Below, piece by piece: positions 1-7,434 of a stretch of DNA of 64,000 nucleotides; the first letter of the stretch is position 1, and every line of letters begins with the position of its first letter. Where the stretch lies: contig NZ_WKJH01000018.1 in the NCBI RefSeq assembly GCF_009674825.1, positions 166,829 through 230,828 of the forward strand. Direction: 5' to 3'. The position numbers were made by a program, and so were the translations under genes. This stretch comes from Maribacter luteus. Lineage in GTDB: Bacteria; Bacteroidota; Bacteroidia; Flavobacteriales; Flavobacteriaceae. The notes beneath the pieces were generated by a model that did no database searches, was not told the origin of the DNA, and saw nothing but the letters and a program-made list of their open reading frames with translations.

Positions 1-1420
1 TAAATTTTACTTTTTTCTGATAAGCACAGGTGGTTATAGGCAGCTCAAAAAATAGTCCATTATTATTAGATATTACAGGGAAATAAGAAATAAAAAAATT
101 GAAAAAATCGGGGTTACCGTTGTTTAAATATTTGTATGGATATATGGGTACAAAGGAGACTGAAGCTGTTTTTCCCTTTGTTTGTTCATATTCAATATTC
201 AGCTCGTCCAAGACAGATGTATCTATTACGTTATTTTCATGCATTTTGCCAGTTTCTGTCTCTGAACACCCTTCGTTATCAATATCAGTTACTTCAATCT
301 TAAATACCTTTTTATTACTACCGTTGGTAACCATACCTGTATTGATTACCGAAGCTCCTGTATTAACCTGCCCATCTTCGCTGAACAAGGTAAAGGGTTC
401 TTGATTTGGTAGAGTTGCAACAATAGTTTTATAACGACAGGGTGAAAAAGCTTTTATGTTAGTTTCAATTTCACCTACCTGAACAGAAACGTTCCCCAAT
501 TTCCCAGGGCCCTCATATTTTTTAGCATTTTCCTTAACAGAAAGATACTGGCGTTCAAACTCTATAAATTTACCGGTAGCCTCTAACATTACAGTAGGAA
601 AAATTTTTAAGCTTTTACCTGCAACTATGGCCCAATACGGATCTACAAATACATCTATACTTGTCTTCTGTACATGTGTTTGTTTATTGCCGAATATAGT
701 AACCTGGCCTTTTATAATATCATTGAAATTTTTTTCAAAGGTGAGTTCTGCCTTATGTGTAATTTCTCTACGAAAAGCGGTACTGATTACAAAAGCATCT
801 GCTAGGGCTGCATCTTCATTATTACTAGTAACGGATAGTTCATCATTTGGATTGAAAATATCTCGATCTACTAATCCTATAGTTAATTCTTGGCCATAAA
901 GATCTTGGGTGTAGATATGAAGTCTTACTTGACTTCCAAAGGCTACTGCATCTGGTAATTCATTGTTTTGTCTATCCGTCCATAATGTTTTGATTACCTT
1001 AGGAGTGCCTGTAGAAGATACAAAACAGCCATATGGACGTTGCCCCATAGGGCGTGCTCCATTTTTTAAATAAGGTTGTAACCAAGTCATGCCACCACCC
1101 ACCAATAGAGGAGAAAAGCCTATTTTTCTATTAATTTTATTTCTATCCTTTTGAGTATACTCTGTATAATCCAATTCCTCTAAACGACCTTCGACCAAAA
1201 CATATACCCATCCTATATTGTCCTTACTATATTTTTTATCAAGTGCTTCTTTCTGTCTTTTTTTTTCTTCTCCCTGTAAACTTAAGAGGGCTTCATAATC
1301 TTCGGAAAATTCTTTGATACCCACATGAAAAGTAGTTGTGCCATTTAGCATTAAATGAGACCTACCCGCATCAAACTTTTGATTTCCCGTAGTGTTTACG
1401 TCGATGTGTATTTTGCTCAT
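1..1420 (-). CDS. Large T6SS cargo/effector-type protein, N-terminal part (runs off window)
   Basis: The frame reads without a stop from ATG at 1420 to base 1, about 473 codons, so the 3' end lies outside the window. It begins MSKIHIDVNTTGNQKFDAG and has no signal peptide or membrane segment. It starts 6 bp after the PAAR-like gene and belongs to the AT-rich gene group downstream of VgrG. No catalytic motif is visible in this part. By position (VgrG, small protein, unknown protein, DUF4280 protein, then this), it is probably cargo loaded on the spike, with a toxin or other variable domain in the unseen C-terminus. That role is inference; the open frame is direct observation. Confidence 0.7.
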   Translation of the reverse strand, partial: MSKIHIDVNTTGNQKFDAGRSHLMLNGTTTFHVGIKEFSEDYEALLSLQGEEKKRQKEALDKKYSKDNIGWVYVLVEGRLEELDYTEYTQKDRNKINRKIGFSPLLVGGGMTWLQPYLKNGARPMGQRPYGCFVSSTGTPKVIKTLWTDRQNNELPDAVAFGSQVRLHIYTQDLYGQELTIGLVDRDIFNPNDELSVTSNNEDAALADAFVISTAFRREITHKAELTFEKNFNDIIKGQVTIFGNKQTHVQKTSIDVFVDPYWAIVAGKSLKIFPTVMLEATGKFIEFERQYLSVKENAKKYEGPGKLGNVSVQVGEIETNIKAFSPCRYKTIVATLPNQEPFTLFSEDGQVNTGASVINTGMVTNGSNKKVFKIEVTDIDNEGCSETETGKMHENNVIDTSVLDELNIEYEQTKGKTASVSFVPIYPYKYLNNGNPDFFNFFISYFPVISNNNGLFFELPITTCAYQKKVKF

Positions 1421-1426
1421 ATTATC

Positions 1427-1894
1427 TTACTCAATAGGTATACTTATTATAGGTTTATTTACATTCTTATCGAATTCTCCTAAGGGATTGATTAAAGAAA
1501 TCAATTCTTCTTCGGTATTATCTGCGTTCATTTCATTTGGAGTAGCTATTTGACCATGAAATAAGATTTCGACACATGGAGCTCCTCCTATGGCACAAGT
1601 ACCTTTGCTATCTTCTAATAAGGGGTTACCCTTATTTGGGAGGGTCACCTTCTCATAAAATCCATCCCACATAGTTATATTTGGAACACATGCACTATTT
1701 GTCATAGAGCATGTACCAAAAGTTTTTTTTTCAAAAGTAGGTCCCAACTCCATGGTAGTTGCCACTAATTTTTCAGATGATTTCTCATCATTGATATAAA
1801 TCTTATTTTGGGTTAGGACCATTAATTTATCTGGTGCAGTACCAAATTGGCATTTACATAACGCTCCATGACAAACCAAATGTTTTTGACTCAT
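1427..1894 (-). CDS. DUF4280 PAAR-like T6SS spike-tip protein
   Basis: This 155-aa protein has the features of DUF4280: an early MSQKHLVCHGALCKCQFG segment and paired Cys-containing turns (GTCSMTNSACVPN near residue 62, GTCAIGGAPCVE near residue 100). DUF4280 proteins are PAAR-like proteins thought to cap the VgrG spike and carry effectors. It starts 1 bp after the stop of the 276-aa gene and is followed by the large cargo gene, so it probably links VgrG to that cargo. Family call is confident; the specific loading role is inferred from gene order. Confidence 0.85.
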   Translation of the reverse strand: MSQKHLVCHGALCKCQFGTAPDKLMVLTQNKIYINDEKSSEKLVATTMELGPTFEKKTFGTCSMTNSACVPNITMWDGFYEKVTLPNKGNPLLEDSKGTCAIGGAPCVEILFHGQIATPNEMNADNTEEELISLINPLGEFDKNVNKPIISIPIE

Positions 1895-1895
1895 A

Positions 1896-2726
1896 TTATT
1901 TTGTTAATTCCAGTTCTTTTAGTCTCGTAATACGATATTCTATTTTGTTGTGACTGGGGTTATCAAATTCGCATAATCCTCTAAAGTGTATCATTGAAGT
2001 TGTTTCGTTATCCAATAAATACTGCATAGTAAGCTCTCCGTTTAACACTTTATCCTTATATAATGAATCACTTTCGTTAGCAGTTCCTTTATAGGAAACT
2101 GTTATATGACCATTCTTATCCACATATTTGCCAATTTCCTGAGTTCCTTTAAAAAGAATACCTTTTTTATACAAATAATGAGGCAGTACAAAATTGCATT
2201 CTGATTTGGTTAAAGAAGGTTCACCCAGTGCGAACAATCTCGGCACTAATAGTGAATAAAGCACATCTCGTTTTAGCTTTTCCATAAGAGTATTGGCTTC
2301 TAAAATATTTGCAGAAATATTGTTCATGTAAGTTTCGGCAACCTCGCCTTTATAAGCATTTTTTAATTTAGGAAGTAAAACCTCCCATCGATGTTGTATT
2401 TCCTCAAAATTTACTATTCTTAAAATCAAACCACTAAAAGTAACCTCTAATATCAACGGATAAAGGATTTCTGCACACTTTTCTGCAAGAACATCCAACT
2501 GCTTCGTAAGCTTTTTTCCATTTACATAAAATTGGGACCTTTTAAGTTGATAATGGTAGGCATCGCCTTCATAATGTAATGGCTTGCATTCCAAAACATA
2601 CTGCACCATGTTTACTTTAGGTTCCAAGTACTCTATTTGGACTCCATAAAAGCGGTGTATTTGCATCATTTTATCTTTGTAAGATATACGAGATGCTTTT
2701 TTCTTAACGTTTTTAGTAGCGGACAC
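1896..2726 (-). CDS. Unknown 276-aa protein of the VgrG-PAAR cargo cluster
   Basis: I do not recognise a family. The protein has a basic start (MSATKNVKKKASRISYKDK), no signal peptide or transmembrane segment, and a mixed alpha/beta composition. Its 3' end abuts the DUF4280 gene (1 bp), and a 47-aa gene lies 32 bp upstream, so all are probably one transcript. Position between VgrG and a PAAR-like protein is typical of adaptor or chaperone proteins that help load cargo, but nothing in the sequence proves this. Base composition is AT-rich like the rest of 1-3400 and unlike the core of the VgrG gene. Confidence 0.6.
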   Translation of the reverse strand: MSATKNVKKKASRISYKDKMMQIHRFYGVQIEYLEPKVNMVQYVLECKPLHYEGDAYHYQLKRSQFYVNGKKLTKQLDVLAEKCAEILYPLILEVTFSGLILRIVNFEEIQHRWEVLLPKLKNAYKGEVAETYMNNISANILEANTLMEKLKRDVLYSLLVPRLFALGEPSLTKSECNFVLPHYLYKKGILFKGTQEIGKYVDKNGHITVSYKGTANESDSLYKDKVLNGELTMQYLLDNETTSMIHFRGLCEFDNPSHNKIEYRITRLKELELTK

Positions 2727-2758
2727 TAAACTTGATTTCTTTTAGTTACAAAATACTC

Positions 2759-2902
2759 TTAGTTAAATGCGACACCATCATCACCCGTTTCATTTACATT
2801 TATTGCAGCCGAAGTATAAATATTTTCACCTTCTAAAAGCAGATCTGAATTTGCAATTTCAATAATTGTACCTCCCGATATTCTAATGATATGTCCTTTC
2901 AT
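2759..2902 (-). CDS. Small 47-aa protein between VgrG and cargo genes
   Basis: A short frame from ATG at 2902 to TAA at 2759 encodes MKGHIIRISGGTIIEIANSD and then a hydrophilic acidic tail. The alternation of short beta-like repeats and glycines resembles the needle-like beta structure of spike tips, but the sequence is too short for a family call. It sits 44 bp after the VgrG stop and 32 bp before the 276-aa gene, on the same strand. It fills an otherwise unexplained gap in a tightly packed operon, which is the main reason to accept it. Confidence 0.55.
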   Translation of the reverse strand: MKGHIIRISGGTIIEIANSDLLLEGENIYTSAAINVNETGDDGVAFN

Positions 2903-2946
2903 AATAACTCTTTTCTTTTTCTAAATAAGTTTTAAGCCAAAAAGCC

Positions 2947-4785
2947 TCAAAACAAATTACCTACTTCTCCACTATTATTATTAATTTTTTTTCCCGCTTT
3001 TTTAGTTACACTTCCATTGGTGCTATGAATATTTATATCTTTTTCCGCTTGTCTTTTTATTTCTTCTGCTTCACTGTTAATAGATTCAGAAGCAGTTTCA
3101 ATAATATTTACTGCTTTTAATATGTAGTCCTTGGCAGTAGTAACCCTACTGTTATTGGCAACAGATTCTGATTTATTTCCACCGACAGAAATATTCATAT
3201 CTTCCGCAACTTGAATGTCCAAACTTTTCGATTTTAAAATCATATGCTCATTAGCATTGATTGTAATATTATTGTTCGCGTGGAAACGTATATTATTATT
3301 TGCAGTATCAATTTCCACTATATTTTTTTGATAGTCTGTTATCGTAATACTCTCCCCTCCATCGGTATCATTCAGTTCTATGATATGGCCACTTCTTGTC
3401 TTGATGGCCTTGATGTTGTTGTCCGCATCTGCAAAACCGCTATTGGCACTGCTGTTGAAGCCTGCACTCAGCACAAAGGGTTTTTCAGGATTATCGCCCT
3501 CGAAGCCTACGAGCACTTCCTCATCCTTTTCCGGGATAAAGTAAAAGCCTTTACCGCTACCGGAGTAGGGGGTGGCCATCTTGATCCAAGGGGTACTGGT
3601 GCCCATGGGCTTTTGCCACGGGAACTGTACTTTGATACGACCGAGTCCGTTCGGGTCGGCATTGTCCAACACCCAGCCTCTTTGTGCGCCCGATCGTGGG
3701 GTTACAAAACTGTTGGAGTGGGGCAGGTGCTCCGTACCTTGGGGTACTCCTTCGAATTCGTTACGGTAATGTCCGCTATGGTCAAAACGATGAACGATCC
3801 TTGTTATATCGTAAGAACCGTAGGGGTCCTGTTTGGTCTGATCGGAGAAATTGAGCCCTTGTAAGGACAAAGTGTCCCCAATGCGAAGGTTTACGAGTTC
3901 GGAGGTTCCAGAGGCCAAGATCATACTGGCGGCCCTACCGAGTACATTCACCTTTGCAGCGGTATCCACACCGCCTTGGGCACTGTATTCATGCTGGCCA
4001 AGGGTCCAATCGTATGAACTTTTCTTGGCGAACACGTTTTCCGATTCGCCCTTTATCCGGTCTTGATAGGGGTGGGAGGAAGTTGGTGAAAAAGCCGAGG
4101 AATCGGATTCCAAGGCCGTGTCGTTCACCCAATCTTGGGCTTTCATCCCAAAGGACTGCTCGCGCAGTCCGGTTGAGAGGTTGAAACCAATAACATCCTG
4201 TCCGTATATGCCCTGTACTTCTTTATCCCCTGTTTTCCCGACACAGAAATCAGTGCCGTTATGATAGATCCATACCCCATAGCGACTGCAGAGTCGCTGG
4301 AGGAAAGAAAGGTCGCTCTCATTATATTGTACGGTATAGGGCAGGCTAACCTCCGTACCCTTGCCTATTGATAATTTCACATGTTCGGTGGAATGTCCGT
4401 TCACGGTATCGGTGGCCACTTGCGAAAGGGGCGTACCTTCCTCGTAACTGAGGCATTGGACGGAATTGGCCAATAGGGCAGCCGGGCCGTTCCCGGAAAG
4501 TACGATGGTACCGGCGGCATCGATCCCTTTTTGAAGGTCTACCGAGGTAACCACTCCCTTAAATTCCATTTGGTTGTCATTGACCCCGATGGTGATCTTC
4601 TTGCCTACGAAGGCCAATGCATTGTCCATTAACGCACCACCATACCCTTCGGTGGCATTGGCCGGAAAGGCGATACGGAACGAACTGTGCCCTCCAATGG
4701 ATTGTTCCACAGTGACGCTATAGCCCGAATTGGGCAGGAATTCCTCCCCACCGACGAGGAGTTTAATCTTTACTATTTTTGGCAT
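2947..4785 (-). CDS. tssI: VgrG spike protein (TssI) of T6SSiii
   Basis: The 612-aa protein is the spike that sits on the Hcp tube and is pushed into target cells. Residues about 1-350 match the phage-tail gp27-like part (QSIGGHSSFRIAFPANATEG, LSFLQRLCSRYGVWIYHNG). Residues about 360-450 are the gp5-like OB fold (GWVLDNADPNGLGRIKVQFP, TPWIKMATPYSGSGKGFYF, GFEGDNPEKPFVL). The C-terminal 150 residues form a repetitive beta-needle (IVEIDTANNNIRFHANNNIT) and end in a polar tail. DNA for the conserved part is much more GC-rich than DNA for the needle and the downstream genes, suggesting module exchange. A 100-bp gap separates it from tssF. Confidence 0.93.
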   Translation of the reverse strand: MPKIVKIKLLVGGEEFLPNSGYSVTVEQSIGGHSSFRIAFPANATEGYGGALMDNALAFVGKKITIGVNDNQMEFKGVVTSVDLQKGIDAAGTIVLSGNGPAALLANSVQCLSYEEGTPLSQVATDTVNGHSTEHVKLSIGKGTEVSLPYTVQYNESDLSFLQRLCSRYGVWIYHNGTDFCVGKTGDKEVQGIYGQDVIGFNLSTGLREQSFGMKAQDWVNDTALESDSSAFSPTSSHPYQDRIKGESENVFAKKSSYDWTLGQHEYSAQGGVDTAAKVNVLGRAASMILASGTSELVNLRIGDTLSLQGLNFSDQTKQDPYGSYDITRIVHRFDHSGHYRNEFEGVPQGTEHLPHSNSFVTPRSGAQRGWVLDNADPNGLGRIKVQFPWQKPMGTSTPWIKMATPYSGSGKGFYFIPEKDEEVLVGFEGDNPEKPFVLSAGFNSSANSGFADADNNIKAIKTRSGHIIELNDTDGGESITITDYQKNIVEIDTANNNIRFHANNNITINANEHMILKSKSLDIQVAEDMNISVGGNKSESVANNSRVTTAKDYILKAVNIIETASESINSEAEEIKRQAEKDINIHSTNGSVTKKAGKKINNNSGEVGNLF

Positions 4786-4885
4786 ACGGCAGTGTTTATT
4801 GGATTAAAGTAATAATTACCTAAAGGACAGACAAATTAACATTTGTATTTTCGTTAAACTACACGTTAGAAATTTCGTACAAAAT

Positions 4886-6751
4886 CTAAGTCCGGTTATA
4901 AAAAACCCGATACGGTAATACATTGGCAGAGCGTGATTTAATACCGATCAACAACTCTTTTTTAAGATGTTCCCAATCAGCATTACTATAATCAGCATCA
5001 CTATTTTGTGTAATATGGATGTCGGTTGTAGGGGTGTAACCTACGGAATTGTCCTGAGACACCATTACCCCTTTTTCAACCGTAACCTTGGTGATACTAT
5101 CCTTAAAAACGGCATAACAATGTTGTACGATATCCTGTCTGGTAATGATTCTTCCCCGAGAAAGTATATGTTCCCGATATGCATATATTTTTTCACTGGG
5201 GGAAGGCTCATCATGCCCTCCTAACGTACCTGTAATCAATACCAAGGAATCGGGTTTAAAGGCGGTTCCGGAATATTGGTATAATTTACTATACGGATTT
5301 ATCTTATTGGCTTTTTCACCTGAGGTTGTCCAATAATCCATATAAATAATACTATCCCTATTTTTATCGATACTGTTTTTGTTAATGATCAAATAAGGGA
5401 TTTTGTTCTTTTTAAAACCACGCAGCTCTATCTGCTGTTCAATACGGGAAACTATTTGTTTTAGGTCTTTTAGATTCGAATTGATGAAATCATCGCCCAT
5501 GGCCGAGAAGGCCACGCTGTCTTCTTTTAAAAGGTCCAAGGTATAGTTCAGGAGTTCGGAGGCATCGCGCTCATCAAAACGGCTGACCCCACCAAAACGT
5601 AGGTAGGCCTGTGGCCTTACATTGTCTTTTTTATCCCGATTGTGTACATAGTATTTATTTCCGGTATCACCTTCAACATGCCCAACATCCAAAAAGAAAT
5701 CATTTTCAGATTCCATGGGTATGATATTGAAAAAAGACTGTAAACGCCTACTGGTGGTATGGGTCTTTTTGTTCAAAATAGGAAAACAATTGATGTGGCA
5801 ATGCAAGTTTTCCAACATAGGTGTAGAAACCACTGATGAGAAAGAGATCTTGATCCACAACAACGGTTCTGTAAAGGATGCTATTTCTTTGTCAGACAGG
5901 AATTCCTTGAAGATCTCTGGGTGCTTTTTTAAATTTTCGAATAAGGGCACATTCCCTTCGATCGTATAAAAATGGTCTTCGTAATACTGCCTTACATAAT
6001 CTTCATAGAACTGTATTTTACTTTGAATACCTTCATTAATGTAAGCGCTATAATCATCTTTTACGGCTTCTTTTTGGGAAAATCCCTTGGTAACCTCCAG
6101 CGACATGCCGTTTACTGACCATTCGGCAATACCCAAATGATGAACTAGAAGCTCTTTGTTAGCGAAATTCAACAGATCGAAATAGCAGAGTAGATCCTTC
6201 AATTCCTTTAGGCCTTTCCCAGGTTGAATGCCTAAGTAAATAGCCGAAGATTCAGGAGCCCCGGAAAAATCACTTTTTGATAACCATTTGGTACTACGTT
6301 GATTACGGTATGATACTATTTTATCGGGGTACGCAATATATTTTAATTCACAATTGTTCAAAGTAAAATCCCCGGAAGGGCAAAAGAAAAAGTCTTTAAA
6401 GCCTTCCTTACCATTATTATTGAACAAGGGCATTCTTTTTCTGTTGAAGAATTGACTTTTACCGTTGATCTCTAAATGGTCGTCTAGCGGAAGGGCATGC
6501 ATTACGGCATGTGCAGGCTTGGCGGTGACCGATATTTCCGGTGTTAACAGATCTACCAATCGTTCGGTGATTTTTGTTCTGCTGGTTTTTAGGGTTTCGG
6601 AAATACGTTCGAATTCATGGGAACAAGCATCGAACAATATGCTTACAATGGGATCGAAAGAATATTCGATTTCCATTTCATCAACCCCCCAAGTGTCAGC
6701 GGCCCTGCGTATTAGACGATCTTTAATTTCCTCTTTGGATAGACTTTTCAC
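4886..6751 (-). CDS. tssF: T6SS baseplate subunit TssF
   Basis: At 621 aa, the length fits TssF, the wedge protein of the contractile baseplate that works with TssE, TssG and TssK. The N-terminus (IRRAADTWGVDEMEIEYSFD, then ILFDACSHEFERISETLKTS and LVDLLTPE) carries the typical helical start of the family. No membrane segment or signal peptide is present; the product acts on the cytoplasmic face of the inner membrane. It lies between tssE (124-bp gap) and vgrG (100-bp gap) on the same strand. I assigned it by N-terminal pattern, length and context; the middle of the protein is too divergent to judge by eye. Confidence 0.85.
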   Translation of the reverse strand: MKSLSKEEIKDRLIRRAADTWGVDEMEIEYSFDPIVSILFDACSHEFERISETLKTSRTKITERLVDLLTPEISVTAKPAHAVMHALPLDDHLEINGKSQFFNRKRMPLFNNNGKEGFKDFFFCPSGDFTLNNCELKYIAYPDKIVSYRNQRSTKWLSKSDFSGAPESSAIYLGIQPGKGLKELKDLLCYFDLLNFANKELLVHHLGIAEWSVNGMSLEVTKGFSQKEAVKDDYSAYINEGIQSKIQFYEDYVRQYYEDHFYTIEGNVPLFENLKKHPEIFKEFLSDKEIASFTEPLLWIKISFSSVVSTPMLENLHCHINCFPILNKKTHTTSRRLQSFFNIIPMESENDFFLDVGHVEGDTGNKYYVHNRDKKDNVRPQAYLRFGGVSRFDERDASELLNYTLDLLKEDSVAFSAMGDDFINSNLKDLKQIVSRIEQQIELRGFKKNKIPYLIINKNSIDKNRDSIIYMDYWTTSGEKANKINPYSKLYQYSGTAFKPDSLVLITGTLGGHDEPSPSEKIYAYREHILSRGRIITRQDIVQHCYAVFKDSITKVTVEKGVMVSQDNSVGYTPTTDIHITQNSDADYSNADWEHLKKELLIGIKSRSANVLPYRVFYNRT

Positions 6752-6875
6752 ACTTTTATGTTTTTATTATACCTGGTAATCGGTTAAGTTGTATTTTGTT
6801 CTTATAATTTCAAAGCCCTACGTTATTTTCCCTACCCATAATCGCACGTGTACCGTAGACTGATTCTTTTTTATA

Positions 6876-7310
6876 TCAATGTTTATACGATAAGGGTGCT
6901 AAATAATAATCCCCCTTGAATACAAAAGGTTCATCGGTTTTTATGATGGTGCCCTTTATGGTGATAAATAGATATTTTTTAAGTCTTACTTTATTGGTGT
7001 TTGAAGACAACGTCTCCATGAGTTCAACGTTCAGATCAATATTCGACAGTCGTTTTTCGTAAGTCTCTATTTGATTTTTCAATGACTTTTTAATTTGCTC
7101 TTTAAGTACATTGGCATTTACCAAAAGGTCAAAATCGGTTTCCCATATTTCACTACCGAAACCTTCATCAAAAGCATATTCCTCGAAATACGTGGTAATG
7201 ATAATACTGATAAACTGGGATATGGATTCACGCATACTGATTTTCTTGAGTTCTTTCTTCTCAAAAAAACGCTTAAAATCGAAAGGTGCCTGATAATATG
7301 GTTTAGCCAT
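6876..7310 (-). CDS. tssE: T6SS baseplate subunit TssE (gp25-like)
   Basis: This 144-aa cytoplasmic protein is the gp25-like lysozyme-fold baseplate piece. Typical features are the SMRESISQFISIIITTYFEE segment near residue 25, the EYAFDEGFGSEIWETDFD core (the conserved G-S-x-W-E pattern, near residue 45-60), and a C-terminal beta region (KKYLFITIKGTIIKTDEPF). Length matches the family. It sits between tssH and tssF in the minus-strand arm. A 124-bp repeat-like spacer separates it from tssH, so it may have its own expression signal. Confidence 0.88.
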   Translation of the reverse strand: MAKPYYQAPFDFKRFFEKKELKKISMRESISQFISIIITTYFEEYAFDEGFGSEIWETDFDLLVNANVLKEQIKKSLKNQIETYEKRLSNIDLNVELMETLSSNTNKVRLKKYLFITIKGTIIKTDEPFVFKGDYYLAPLSYKH

Positions 7311-7434
7311 TCTATATCTGTTTATCGTTGTTCGCTAATCGCTATGCGCTTTTGGCCTTTCACTGTTCGCTGTTGGCCCTTTGCTTTTACTTAATACTTA
7401 TAACTACTCACTGTTCACTGCTTACTGACTATTG
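7311..7434. repeat. Degenerate heptamer-type intergenic tract
   Basis: The spacer between tssH and tssE is made of imperfect short units such as CACTGTTCGCTGTTGGC and CTCACTGTTCACTGCTTACTG, with a core like TTCACTG recurring at roughly 7-base steps. It is strongly pyrimidine-rich on the plus strand. It has no open frame of its own and no clear hairpin. Such low-grade heptamer tracts occur between genes in some bacteria and expand by slippage. I do not see a defined insertion sequence. Confidence 0.5.

Noticed and set aside
3244..3864. 206-codon plus-strand frame opposite vgrG
   Set aside because: It is the antisense shadow of a clearly coding VgrG; no family pattern and no start context.
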